Assembly (NCBI GenBank): GCA_023432855.1
Contig: JAEZEZ010000041.1
Location: 1-12,685 of the forward strand
Direction of reading: 5' to 3'
DNA from: Pseudomonadota bacterium
GTDB lineage: Bacteria; Pseudomonadota; Alphaproteobacteria; Caulobacterales; Caulobacteraceae
DNA length: 12,685 bases
The translations under genes and the position numbers were made by a program. Below the pieces are notes generated by a model that did not search any database, was not told where the DNA came from, and saw only the letters and a program-made list of their open reading frames with translations. Positions 1 to 5,462 of this stretch are shown one piece after another. Position 1 is the first letter of the stretch; each line of letters opens with the position of its first letter.

Positions 1-155
1 GGGCCGCCTTCCTCGCCGGCCTGGGCGGGGGCGGGCGAGGCCGGCGCGGCGGCGCTGGTGGAGCCGGGGGCCTGGCCGGGCGACTGGCCGGCGGCGGGCT
101 TGTCGCGGCGGAACATGCGGCCGAGCATCGTGCCGAGGATGGTGCCGGGGTTCAT
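1..155 (-). CDS. Unrecognised protein, N-terminal 51 residues only
   Basis: A minus-strand reading frame starts with ATG at 155 and runs open to the window edge, so only the first 51 residues are visible. A good ribosome binding site (GGGAG) lies about six bases before the ATG, which is the main reason to believe the start. The visible part begins MNPGTILGTMLGRMFRRDKP and then becomes a low-complexity stretch rich in Ala, Pro, Gly and Gln. There is no clear signal peptide or membrane segment. Such a linker often precedes a folded C-terminal domain, but that domain is outside the window and I cannot name a family. The gene diverges from the small membrane protein at 241. It could still be a chance frame in GC-rich DNA. 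Confidence 0.45.
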   Translation of the reverse strand, partial: MNPGTILGTMLGRMFRRDKPAAGQSPGQAPGSTSAAAPASPAPAQAGEEGG

Positions 156-240
156 GGTGATCTCCCTCGAGTGCGGCGCGGGATCGCGCACAGGCTGCAA
201 CGCGCGAGGAACGGCTACGCTCCCGGCGCGTTAGGTCGGC

Positions 241-402
241 ATGCTGAAATGGGCCGGAATTTTCCTTCTCCTGATGATCGTCGCCGGGATCCTCGGCTTC
301 GTCGTCGATGTCGCCGGGTGGATCGCGAAGGTCTTGTTCTTCGTGTTCCTGATCGGCTTCGCCATCACGGTGGCGGGCAAGTGGCTGCGCAAGGCGACGT
401 GA
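241..402 (+). CDS. DUF1328-family small membrane protein
   Basis: A 53-residue, very hydrophobic protein that fits the DUF1328 (UPF0391, YtjA-like) pattern. It opens with MLKWAGIFLLLMIVAGILGF, has a short central turn (VVDVAGWIAK) and a second hydrophobic helix (VLFFVFLIGFAITV), and ends in a basic tail (KWLRKAT). Family members have about 50-60 residues and two membrane helices, and match the order Leu/Trp start, AGxLGF, central IAK, LFFxFL. It therefore sits in the inner membrane. The family's function is not established; it is often linked with stress-induced genes. A weak AGG lies eight bases before the ATG. A longer frame opening at 171 overlaps it but is arginine-rich nonsense and was discarded. 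The kinase gene starts 44 bases after the stop, so the two might share a transcript. Confidence 0.85.
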   Translation: MLKWAGIFLLLMIVAGILGFVVDVAGWIAKVLFFVFLIGFAITVAGKWLRKAT

Positions 403-446
403 CGGCCTATTGACCCGGGCCGCTTGCGGCGCACAAGGCTGATCCC

Positions 447-2735
447 GTGAAGCGGCGCCTTTCCCTCCTGAACCAGCGGCACATACGCGCGCCGTTGCTG
501 GTGTTGCTGGCCGGCGTGGCCACGACCCTGATCGCCGCCTGGCTGCTGGCCACCGCGTCGGCCGCCTATGACCGTGAGCGGTTCGAGGGCCGCAGTGAGA
601 TGGCCGCGGCCGCCCTGCTGGACCGCATGGACACCCAGATCGCCCTGCTGCGCGGCGGCGCCGCGCTGTTCGCCGCCAGCGAGGACGTCTCGCCGGAGGA
701 GTTCGCCGCCTACGTCTCGCGCGTCGGGGTGGGCACCCGCTATCAGGGCGTCCAGGGCGTGGGCTTCTCGGTCAAGGCTGACGGCGACGACGCGGCGCTC
801 GCCGCCGACATGCAGGCGCGCGGGCTGGAAGGGTTCCGTCCCTGGCCCGAGCGCCAGGCCGGGCGCGAGCGGCATTCCATCGCCTACCTGTGGCCGATGG
901 GCCCGCGCAACCAGGCGGCCATCGGCTACGACATGTATTCCGAGCCGACCCGGCGCGAGGCCATGGCGCGCGCCCGCGACGGGGCGGTCGCGACCCTGTC
1001 GGGCAAGGTGGTGCTGGTGCAGGAGATCGACCCGGCCAAGCAGCCGGGCTTTCTCATCTATGCGCCGGTCTATCGCGGGGGGCGCGCGCCGGCGACGGTG
1101 GAGGCGCGGCGCGAGGCGCTGATCGGCTTCGTCTACAGCCCGCTGCGGGCCCACGACCTGCTGTCGACGGTTTTCCCTCCCGACGAGGAGCGGGTGGTCG
1201 ACGTGGCCGTCTATGACGGCGCGCCTCGGCCGGAGAACCTGCTCTACGCCACCGCGGCGCCGCACGAGGCGCGGCTGCAGTCGACGCGGACGGTCGAGGT
1301 GGCCGGGCGGGTCTGGACCCTGCACGTGGCCTCGACCGAGGCGTTCGAGGTGGGGTCGAACCGCGACCAGGTGCGCTGGGTGCTGGGCGGCGGGCTGCTG
1401 ATCACCCTGCTGCTGGCGGCGGCGGTGGCGGCCCAGGCGCGCGCGGCCATGGCGGCCGAGGACGCCCGCGCCGAGCTGTCCGAGCTGAACCGGTCGCTGG
1501 AGGCGCGGGTGGCCGAGCGCACCGCCGAGCTGACCGCCGCCACCGAACGGCTGCGCGCCGAGGCGGCCCAGCGCGAGGCGGCCGAGGCGCGCGTGCGCCA
1601 GATCCAGAAGATGGAGTCGATCGGCCAGCTGGCCGGCGGCATCGCGCACGACTTCAACAACATGCTGGCCATCGTCATCGGCTCGCTCGACATCGCCAAG
1701 CGGCGGCTGGACAAGGAGCCGGCGAAGGCGCGCACCTACATCGACAACGCGCTGGAGGGCGCCAGGCGGGCGGGCGAGCTGACGGCGCGGCTGCTGGCCT
1801 TCTCGCGCCAGCAGGCGCTCGATCCCAAGGTGGTGGACGTCAACGCCCTGGTGCGCGGCATGTCCGACATGCTGCGCCGGACGCTGGGGCAGAAGGTCGA
1901 GGTCGAGGTGGTGCTGGCCGCGGGGCTGTGGCCGACGCTCGCCGACGCGGGCGAGCTGGAGAACGCGCTGGTGAACCTGGCGGTGAACGCGCGCGACGCC
2001 ATGGCCCAGAGTGGCGGCGGGCGGCTGACGGTGGAGACCTACAACGCCAGCCTCGACGAGGCCTACGCCGCCGGCCACGAGATCGAGCCCGGCCAGTACG
2101 TCGCCATCGCCGTCACCGACACCGGCCAGGGCATGCCGCAGGAGATCGTCGATCGCGCCTTCGATCCGTTCTTCACCACCAAGGAGGTCGGCAAGGGCAC
2201 CGGGCTGGGGCTGAGCCAGGTGTACGGCTTCGTCCGCCAGAGCGGCGGCCACATCAAGATCTACTCCGAGGTCGGCGTGGGCACGACCATCAAGCTCTAC
2301 CTGCCGCGCAGCGCGGGCAAGGCGGCCCCGCGCCGGCGCAAGGCCGAGGGCGAGCCGCCCCGGGCGAAGCCGGGCGAGGTGGTGCTGGTGGTCGAGGACG
2401 AGGGCGACGTGCGCCAGGTCTCGGTCGATGCGCTGCGCGAGTTCGGCTACCAGGTCGCCCAGGCGCCCAACGCCGAGCAGGCGCTGGCCGAGCTGTCGAC
2501 CCTGCCGCGGGTGGACCTGCTGTTCACCGACCTGGTCATGCCGGGCATGGACGGGGGCGAGCTGGCCGAGGCGGCGATCGCGCGCCGGCCGGGGCTGAAG
2601 GTGCTGTTCACCACCGGCTACGCGCGCAACGCGATGATGGGCGACGGGCCGCTGGGCCCCAACGTGCGGCTGCTGCAGAAGCCGTTCACCGTGGCCGCCC
2701 TGGCCGCCTGCGTCCGCGACGCGCTGGACCACTAG
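447..2735 (+). CDS. CHASE-domain hybrid sensor histidine kinase
   Basis: A 762-residue membrane-bound hybrid kinase. It has membrane helix 1 at about 16-38, a periplasmic CHASE sensor at about 80-265 (RYQGVQGVGF at 98-107; PRNQAAIGYDMYSEP at 153-167), membrane helix 2 at about 311-330, and a coiled-coil linker at about 335-388. The HisKA domain carries phospho-acceptor His401 in GGIAHDFNN. The HATPase domain shows the N box (Asn510/Asn514), G1 box DTGQGM at 558-563, F box FDPFFTTK at 572-579 and G2 box GKGTGLGLS at 582-590. A C-terminal receiver follows, with acidic pocket Glu650/Asp651, phospho-acceptor Asp695 (FTDLVMPG), Thr722/Thr723 and Lys745. All catalytic residues are present, so it should be active. 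CHASE domains bind small extracellular ligands; this ligand is unknown. The start is GTG, with AAGG about nine bases upstream. No separate response regulator or phosphotransfer gene is adjacent, so its output partner is probably elsewhere. Confidence 0.93.
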   Translation: MKRRLSLLNQRHIRAPLLVLLAGVATTLIAAWLLATASAAYDRERFEGRSEMAAAALLDRMDTQIALLRGGAALFAASEDVSPEEFAAYVSRVGVGTRYQGVQGVGFSVKADGDDAALAADMQARGLEGFRPWPERQAGRERHSIAYLWPMGPRNQAAIGYDMYSEPTRREAMARARDGAVATLSGKVVLVQEIDPAKQPGFLIYAPVYRGGRAPATVEARREALIGFVYSPLRAHDLLSTVFPPDEERVVDVAVYDGAPRPENLLYATAAPHEARLQSTRTVEVAGRVWTLHVASTEAFEVGSNRDQVRWVLGGGLLITLLLAAAVAAQARAAMAAEDARAELSELNRSLEARVAERTAELTAATERLRAEAAQREAAEARVRQIQKMESIGQLAGGIAHDFNNMLAIVIGSLDIAKRRLDKEPAKARTYIDNALEGARRAGELTARLLAFSRQQALDPKVVDVNALVRGMSDMLRRTLGQKVEVEVVLAAGLWPTLADAGELENALVNLAVNARDAMAQSGGGRLTVETYNASLDEAYAAGHEIEPGQYVAIAVTDTGQGMPQEIVDRAFDPFFTTKEVGKGTGLGLSQVYGFVRQSGGHIKIYSEVGVGTTIKLYLPRSAGKAAPRRRKAEGEPPRAKPGEVVLVVEDEGDVRQVSVDALREFGYQVAQAPNAEQALAELSTLPRVDLLFTDLVMPGMDGGELAEAAIARRPGLKVLFTTGYARNAMMGDGPLGPNVRLLQKPFTVAALAACVRDALDH

Positions 2736-2802
2736 CGCGCAACAGCCAAGCCTGCGACCTAAGCGCGCAGTTCAGGGCCCTACTCGGTATTGGGGATGCC
2801 CA

Positions 2803-2822
2803 TATGCTCAAGATTGAGCATA
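2803..2822. promoter_or_regulatory. 20-bp palindrome upstream of the LuxR-type gene
   Basis: Two perfect 9-base arms, TATGCTCAA and TTGAGCATA, are separated by GA. It is AT-richer than its surroundings and stands in the 126-base gap between the kinase and the LuxR-type gene, 40 bases before that start codon. Its length and symmetry suit a dimeric DNA-binding protein, so it may be an operator, perhaps for the LuxR-type protein itself. In RNA it would form a hairpin ending just at the AAGGA of the leader ORF. No T-run follows, so it is not a terminator. Confidence 0.6.
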
Positions 2823-2835
2823 AGGACGGTTACCA

Positions 2836-2865
2836 ATGTTCGGTAGGGGCAGACAAGTTTTATGA
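2836..2865 (+). CDS. Possible 9-codon leader ORF before the LuxR-type gene
   Basis: ATG at 2836 opens a 9-codon frame (MFGRGRQVL) that ends in TGA at 2863-2865. That stop overlaps the ATG of the LuxR-type gene at 2862 in an ATGA arrangement. A good AAGGA (2822-2826) lies nine bases before the leader ATG. The LuxR-type ATG has only AGGGG about twelve bases away, which is rather far. Translational coupling from leader to regulator is therefore plausible. The peptide is too short to judge by its composition, and the arrangement may be chance. Confidence 0.4.
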   Translation: MFGRGRQVL

Positions 2866-3470
2866 CGTCGGCAGCTTGGGGGAGCTACGACGCGGGCCGC
2901 GCGGCATCGTCTCCAGACGCATACATGGAGGCGTGGGCCGCGTGCCACGGCGTACCCACCATCATCGCGACCGCCTCGGGCAGGGTGGTCTGGAGCAACC
3001 GCGCGGCGGAAGCCTTCGCCGAGGCCCAGGACGACCTGTCGCTCGACGACGGGGAGCTGAGCTTCGCCGACCGGCGCACGGCCGCCAGCTTCCGCGAGCA
3101 CTGCGGGGCGATGAAGGACGAGACGCCCAGCGCCTGGCTGTACCGGCCGCGGGGCGAGGATGCGGTCTATCTGGTCCGCTGCCAGCGCATCGCGCCCGAC
3201 GGCGCCGAGCCGGCCATGGCGCTGCAGATCTTCCACACCGAGCGCAACACCCACGTCTGGGCCGACCTGAAGGAGGCCTTCGGCCTGACCCCGGCCGAGG
3301 AGCGCATCGTGCGCCGCATGATCGAGGGCGAGAACGTCGAGGGCCTGGCCGTCTCGCTGGCGATCAGCGTCGAGACCGCCCGCACCCACGTGCGCCGCGT
3401 CTACGCCAAGCTGGGCATCAACGGCCGCGAGCAGCTGTTCAAGAAGGTGGCGGGCTACCGGGCGTATTGA
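2862..3470 (+). CDS. LuxR-type HTH transcriptional regulator with N-terminal PAS-like domain
   Basis: A 202-residue soluble protein. Residues about 20-125 look like a PAS-type sensory fold (PTIIATASGRVVWSNRAAEA at 32-51 is typical of a PAS start). Residues about 136-200 form a GerE/LuxR helix-turn-helix: FGLTPAEERIVRRMIEG, then ISVETARTHVRRVYAKLGI, where the TARTHVRRVYAKLG stretch is the recognition helix. It is a DNA-binding regulator without a receiver domain, so it is not a phosphorylated response regulator of the usual NarL type. It also lacks a recognisable acyl-homoserine-lactone-binding domain. It lies 126 bases after the kinase on the same strand, and a regulatory link is possible but unproven. 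The start at 2862 is the only reasonable one given the ATGA overlap with a leader ORF. Targets are unknown; the pilus locus downstream is a guess. Confidence 0.85.
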   Translation: MTSAAWGSYDAGRAASSPDAYMEAWAACHGVPTIIATASGRVVWSNRAAEAFAEAQDDLSLDDGELSFADRRTAASFREHCGAMKDETPSAWLYRPRGEDAVYLVRCQRIAPDGAEPAMALQIFHTERNTHVWADLKEAFGLTPAEERIVRRMIEGENVEGLAVSLAISVETARTHVRRVYAKLGINGREQLFKKVAGYRAY

Positions 3471-3497
3471 GGGGGGCGTTTCCCGCTCCGCAGTTTA

Positions 3498-3639
3498 TCC
3501 GTCATCCCCGGGCTTGTCCCGGGGATCCATCCGTCAGCTGTAGAGCGGGTTGGCGCATGTCCTCTTCGGCGCCGCCTCGCCTGACCCCGCTCAGCCCGGC
3601 CCCGCCATGGATCCCCGGGACAAGCCCGGGGATGACGGA
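3498..3639. repeat. Extragenic palindromic repeat pair (33-bp inverted arms)
   Basis: Left arm 3498-3530 and right arm 3607-3639 are perfect 33-base reverse complements with 76 bases between them. Each arm is itself nearly palindromic: CCCCGGG, CTTGT, CCCGGGG, flanked by GTCATC and GATCCAT. This is the class of short dispersed palindromes widespread in alphaproteobacterial intergenic DNA. In one frame it produces the spurious peptide MDPRDKPGDDG. A partial extra GATGACGGA follows at 3646-3654. It fills most of the 319-base gap after the LuxR-type gene. It could form a long cruciform or RNA stem and may end or protect the upstream transcript, but no T-run follows. Confidence 0.85.
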
Positions 3640-3789
3640 AGTGAGGATGACGGAGGGGGAAAGGGTGTAGGGCCATCCCCCGGAAACCCTTGCTTAAGCA
3701 CGTTTGCTATCAGGCCGTTAGCCGTGTCTGATCGCTCAATCTTAAAGTGAGGCTGGCAAGCTCTGCGTGAACTCTTCGGAGACATGCAG
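3640..3789 (+). promoter_or_regulatory. Upstream region of the orphan pilin-like gene
   Basis: About 150 bases between the palindromic repeat and the plus-strand pilin-like gene. It is less GC-rich than its surroundings, as expected for a promoter region. It contains a perfect 10-base palindrome TGCTTAAGCA at 3691-3700, and GGAG at 3778-3781 as the ribosome binding site. I do not see a convincing -35/-10 pair, so the exact promoter is not assigned. Confidence 0.35.
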
Positions 3790-4221
3790 ATGAAGAAGCT
3801 CACAGCAGTCGCCGCCTTCGCCGCCCTCGCAACCCTGGCGGCGCCGGGGGTCCAGGCCGGCAACGGCAGCAACACGGCTTCGATGTCGATCCAGATCCGC
3901 GCCATGGTGCCGGTGATCTGCCGCGTGCAGATGCTGGGCGGCGGCGTGGGGACCCCGGGGCAGGACGGCGTCGTCCACCTGGGCCAGGCGGCGGAGTTCT
4001 GCAACTCGGGCGCCGGTTACCGGGTGATCGTCAACCACTCGCCCAACCTGCAGGACGCGGCCCTGATCGTCGACGGCATGCGCGTGCCGATGTCGCCGTC
4101 GGGCGTGACGGTGATGAGCGACATCCACCACGCGGCGGTGCGCAACGTCTCGCTGGCGGTCGACCCGGGCGACGCGCCCGAACAGCTGGCCTACCTCGGC
4201 CTGCAGATCGACCCGAAATAA
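3790..4221 (+). CDS. Secreted two-cysteine pilin-like (spore coat U-like) protein
   Basis: A 143-residue exported protein. The signal peptide MKKLTAVAAFAALATLAAPG runs to about Ala23 (VQA, then GN). The mature part is a predicted small beta-sandwich with two cysteines: Cys44 in AMVPVICRVQM and Cys71 in AEFCNSGAGYRV. The end, LAYLGLQIDPK, resembles a final beta strand. The Cys-then-CN spacing and the GYxV after the second cysteine resemble spore coat U/Csu-type pilin domains. They also echo the six pilins of the minus-strand operon, although overall likeness is low. ATG at 3790 is chosen because GGAG (3778-3781) is eight bases away. An in-frame ATG at 3784 adds only Met-Gln and sits two bases from GGAG, too close. 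The gene is monocistronic, ends in a strong terminator, and converges on the pilus operon. It may be an accessory or minor pilin. The family call is moderate. Confidence 0.75.
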   Translation: MKKLTAVAAFAALATLAAPGVQAGNGSNTASMSIQIRAMVPVICRVQMLGGGVGTPGQDGVVHLGQAAEFCNSGAGYRVIVNHSPNLQDAALIVDGMRVPMSPSGVTVMSDIHHAAVRNVSLAVDPGDAPEQLAYLGLQIDPK

Positions 4222-4277
4222 GGTTCTCCGGCTCCGCGCCCTTTCTCCGTTTGGGGCGCGGGTTCGGTGATGGTGGA

Positions 4278-4313
4278 GGCGCCGAGCGGCCGCAGAGCCG
4301 CCGGCGCCTTTTT
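4278..4313 (+). terminator. Intrinsic terminator of the orphan pilin-like gene
   Basis: The stem pairs GGCGCCG (4278-4284) and GCGGC (4286-4290) with GCCGC (4297-4301) and CGGCGCC (4302-4308). It has one bulged A and a six-base loop (CGCAGA), and is followed at once by TTTTT at 4309-4313. It lies 57 bases after the stop codon. A second hairpin without a T-run, with arms 4234-4241 and 4254-4261, lies between them. Confidence 0.85.
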
Positions 4314-4318
4314 CCTTG

Positions 4319-4548
4319 CCTCTCCTTCAGGAGAGGACGGGGATGCGAAGCAGACCCGGGTGAGGCGTCGGCAGGCGCACGACGCTGTAAGGGGCGTGGG
4401 GCGTGGGCTTCATGAGCGCCTCACCCGCTCCGGCGCTCCGCGCCGCTCGCGTCCTCTCCCAAGGGAGAGGCAGGGGGTGGGCTTCATGAGCGCCTCACCC
4501 GCTCCGGCGCCTTGCGCCGCTCGCGTCCTCTCCCAAGGGAGAGGCAGG
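4319..4548. repeat. Repeat cluster: two 72-bp direct copies plus a diverged inverted copy
   Basis: Copies at 4403-4474 and 4477-4548 (period 74) differ at only three positions, 4437-4439 against 4511-4513. Each reads from GTGGGCTTCATGAGCGCC to a tight hairpin, CCTCTCCC-AA-GGGAGAGG (4453-4470 and 4527-4544). A diverged third copy runs in the opposite direction at about 4319-4367. It has the hairpin CCTCTCCT-TC-AGGAGAGG (4319-4336), then GGACG and, further on, GGGTGAGGCG. The second direct copy ends one base before the stop codon of the minus-strand operon. No gene is seen in this 327-base gap between convergent genes. The hairpins lack T-runs but could shield the 3' end of the pilus transcript. 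Confidence 0.85.
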
Positions 4549-5445
4549 TCAGTTCACCGGGGTGAGGGTCAGCAGCAGGGTGTCGGCGTAGAGGCCGGCG
4601 CGTTTGGACTCCACGGACTCCACCTCGACGTCGAGCGAGAAGCGGTGGCCGAGCAGGCCGGCGCGCTCCATGCGCAGGGCGGTGGAGTCGGGCTTCAGCA
4701 CCTTGCCGTCCAGGCGCGCCTCGTAGGCGATGCGGTCGGACGGCTGCAGCACCGCGGCGCCCTCACGGCGCATCTCGCCGCCGTTCAGGCTGCGGGCCGA
4801 AATCCGGTAGGGCCCGGTCGAGCGCACGTTCACCGCCAGCGAGCGTTCCAGCATGGCGAAGTCGAGGAAGTCGATCTCGCCGCGGGTCGAGGCGCCGGCC
4901 ACGTTGGCCGACAGCACGTTGGGCACGGCCACGGCCACGTTCACCGCGCCGTTGGCCTCGTCGGCCATGGCCTGGTCGGGCGAGCAGCGGAAGCGCACGG
5001 TGAAGCTCTCGCGATAGACGCCGGCGGCCAGGTCGGCGCGCAGGTCCGTGACGCGCAGGAACACCTCGGTCGAGGCGCTCTGGCGGCCGGCCGGGATGAC
5101 CACGCGCCCGGCCTGCAGCGGGCTGAAGGCGTCGGAGCGGAACACGGCCACGTTCTTGCCGGTGTCGCGGGCGGCGAAGTCCACGGTCGGGCCCTTGAAG
5201 TCGCCGACGCGGGCGCGCACGGGCGAGTCCTCGTCCATGATCTGGTACTCGATCATCACCGGCGCGTCGTCGGCCGAGGCGCGGTTGAAGGACAGGGTGA
5301 AGGGCTGGAGCACCTCGGCCGGACCCTGGGCGTCGAGCGGGTCGATACGCACCTGGTTGACCTGCACAGGCTGGACGCCGGCGCAGTTGGCGAAGGCGGC
5401 GGCCGGCGCGAGGGCCAGGACTGCTGCGGTGGCGAGGATACGCAT
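4549..5445 (-). CDS. Two-domain chaperone-usher subunit, candidate pilus tip
   Basis: A 298-residue exported protein. The signal peptide MRILATAAVLALAPAAAFA is cut near Ala19. It appears to hold two tandem beta-sandwich domains: residues about 21-160, ending AGVYRESFTVRFRC, and about 165-298, ending AGLYADTLLLTLTPVN. Both ends match the AGxYxD last strand of the pilins in this locus. Cys21 and Cys154 are the only cysteines in the mature protein and would tie the first domain together; the second domain has none. It is the last gene of the operon, 17 bases after the usher. Two-domain subunits encoded after the usher are usually the tip adhesin (CsuE in Csu-type systems), so tip adhesin is the inferred role. 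The start has GAGAGG about seven bases upstream. A long in-frame extension upstream overlaps the usher and is not real. Confidence 0.8.
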   Translation of the reverse strand: MRILATAAVLALAPAAAFANCAGVQPVQVNQVRIDPLDAQGPAEVLQPFTLSFNRASADDAPVMIEYQIMDEDSPVRARVGDFKGPTVDFAARDTGKNVAVFRSDAFSPLQAGRVVIPAGRQSASTEVFLRVTDLRADLAAGVYRESFTVRFRCSPDQAMADEANGAVNVAVAVPNVLSANVAGASTRGEIDFLDFAMLERSLAVNVRSTGPYRISARSLNGGEMRREGAAVLQPSDRIAYEARLDGKVLKPDSTALRMERAGLLGHRFSLDVEVESVESKRAGLYADTLLLTLTPVN

Positions 5446-5462
5446 GGGCGAGCCTCTCTCTT

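Noticed and set aside
231..2732. 833-residue minus-strand frame opposite the histidine kinase
   Set aside because: It is rich in Arg, His, Gly and Leu with no domain or signal, and mirrors the kinase gene. Long antisense frames are expected in such GC-rich DNA; the plus-strand frame has every kinase box.
3498..3639. Possible insertion sequence or CRISPR from the repeated arms
   Set aside because: There are only two inverted arms, no transposase and no regularly spaced direct repeats.
1928..3670. 580-residue plus-strand frame overlapping the kinase end and the LuxR-type gene
   Set aside because: It is a Gly/Arg/Ala-rich off-frame reading across two real genes and an extragenic repeat.
3455..3750. 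Short frames on both strands across the palindromic repeat
   Set aside because: They encode the peptide MDPRDKPGDDG or its antisense version, a well-known false translation of this repeat type.
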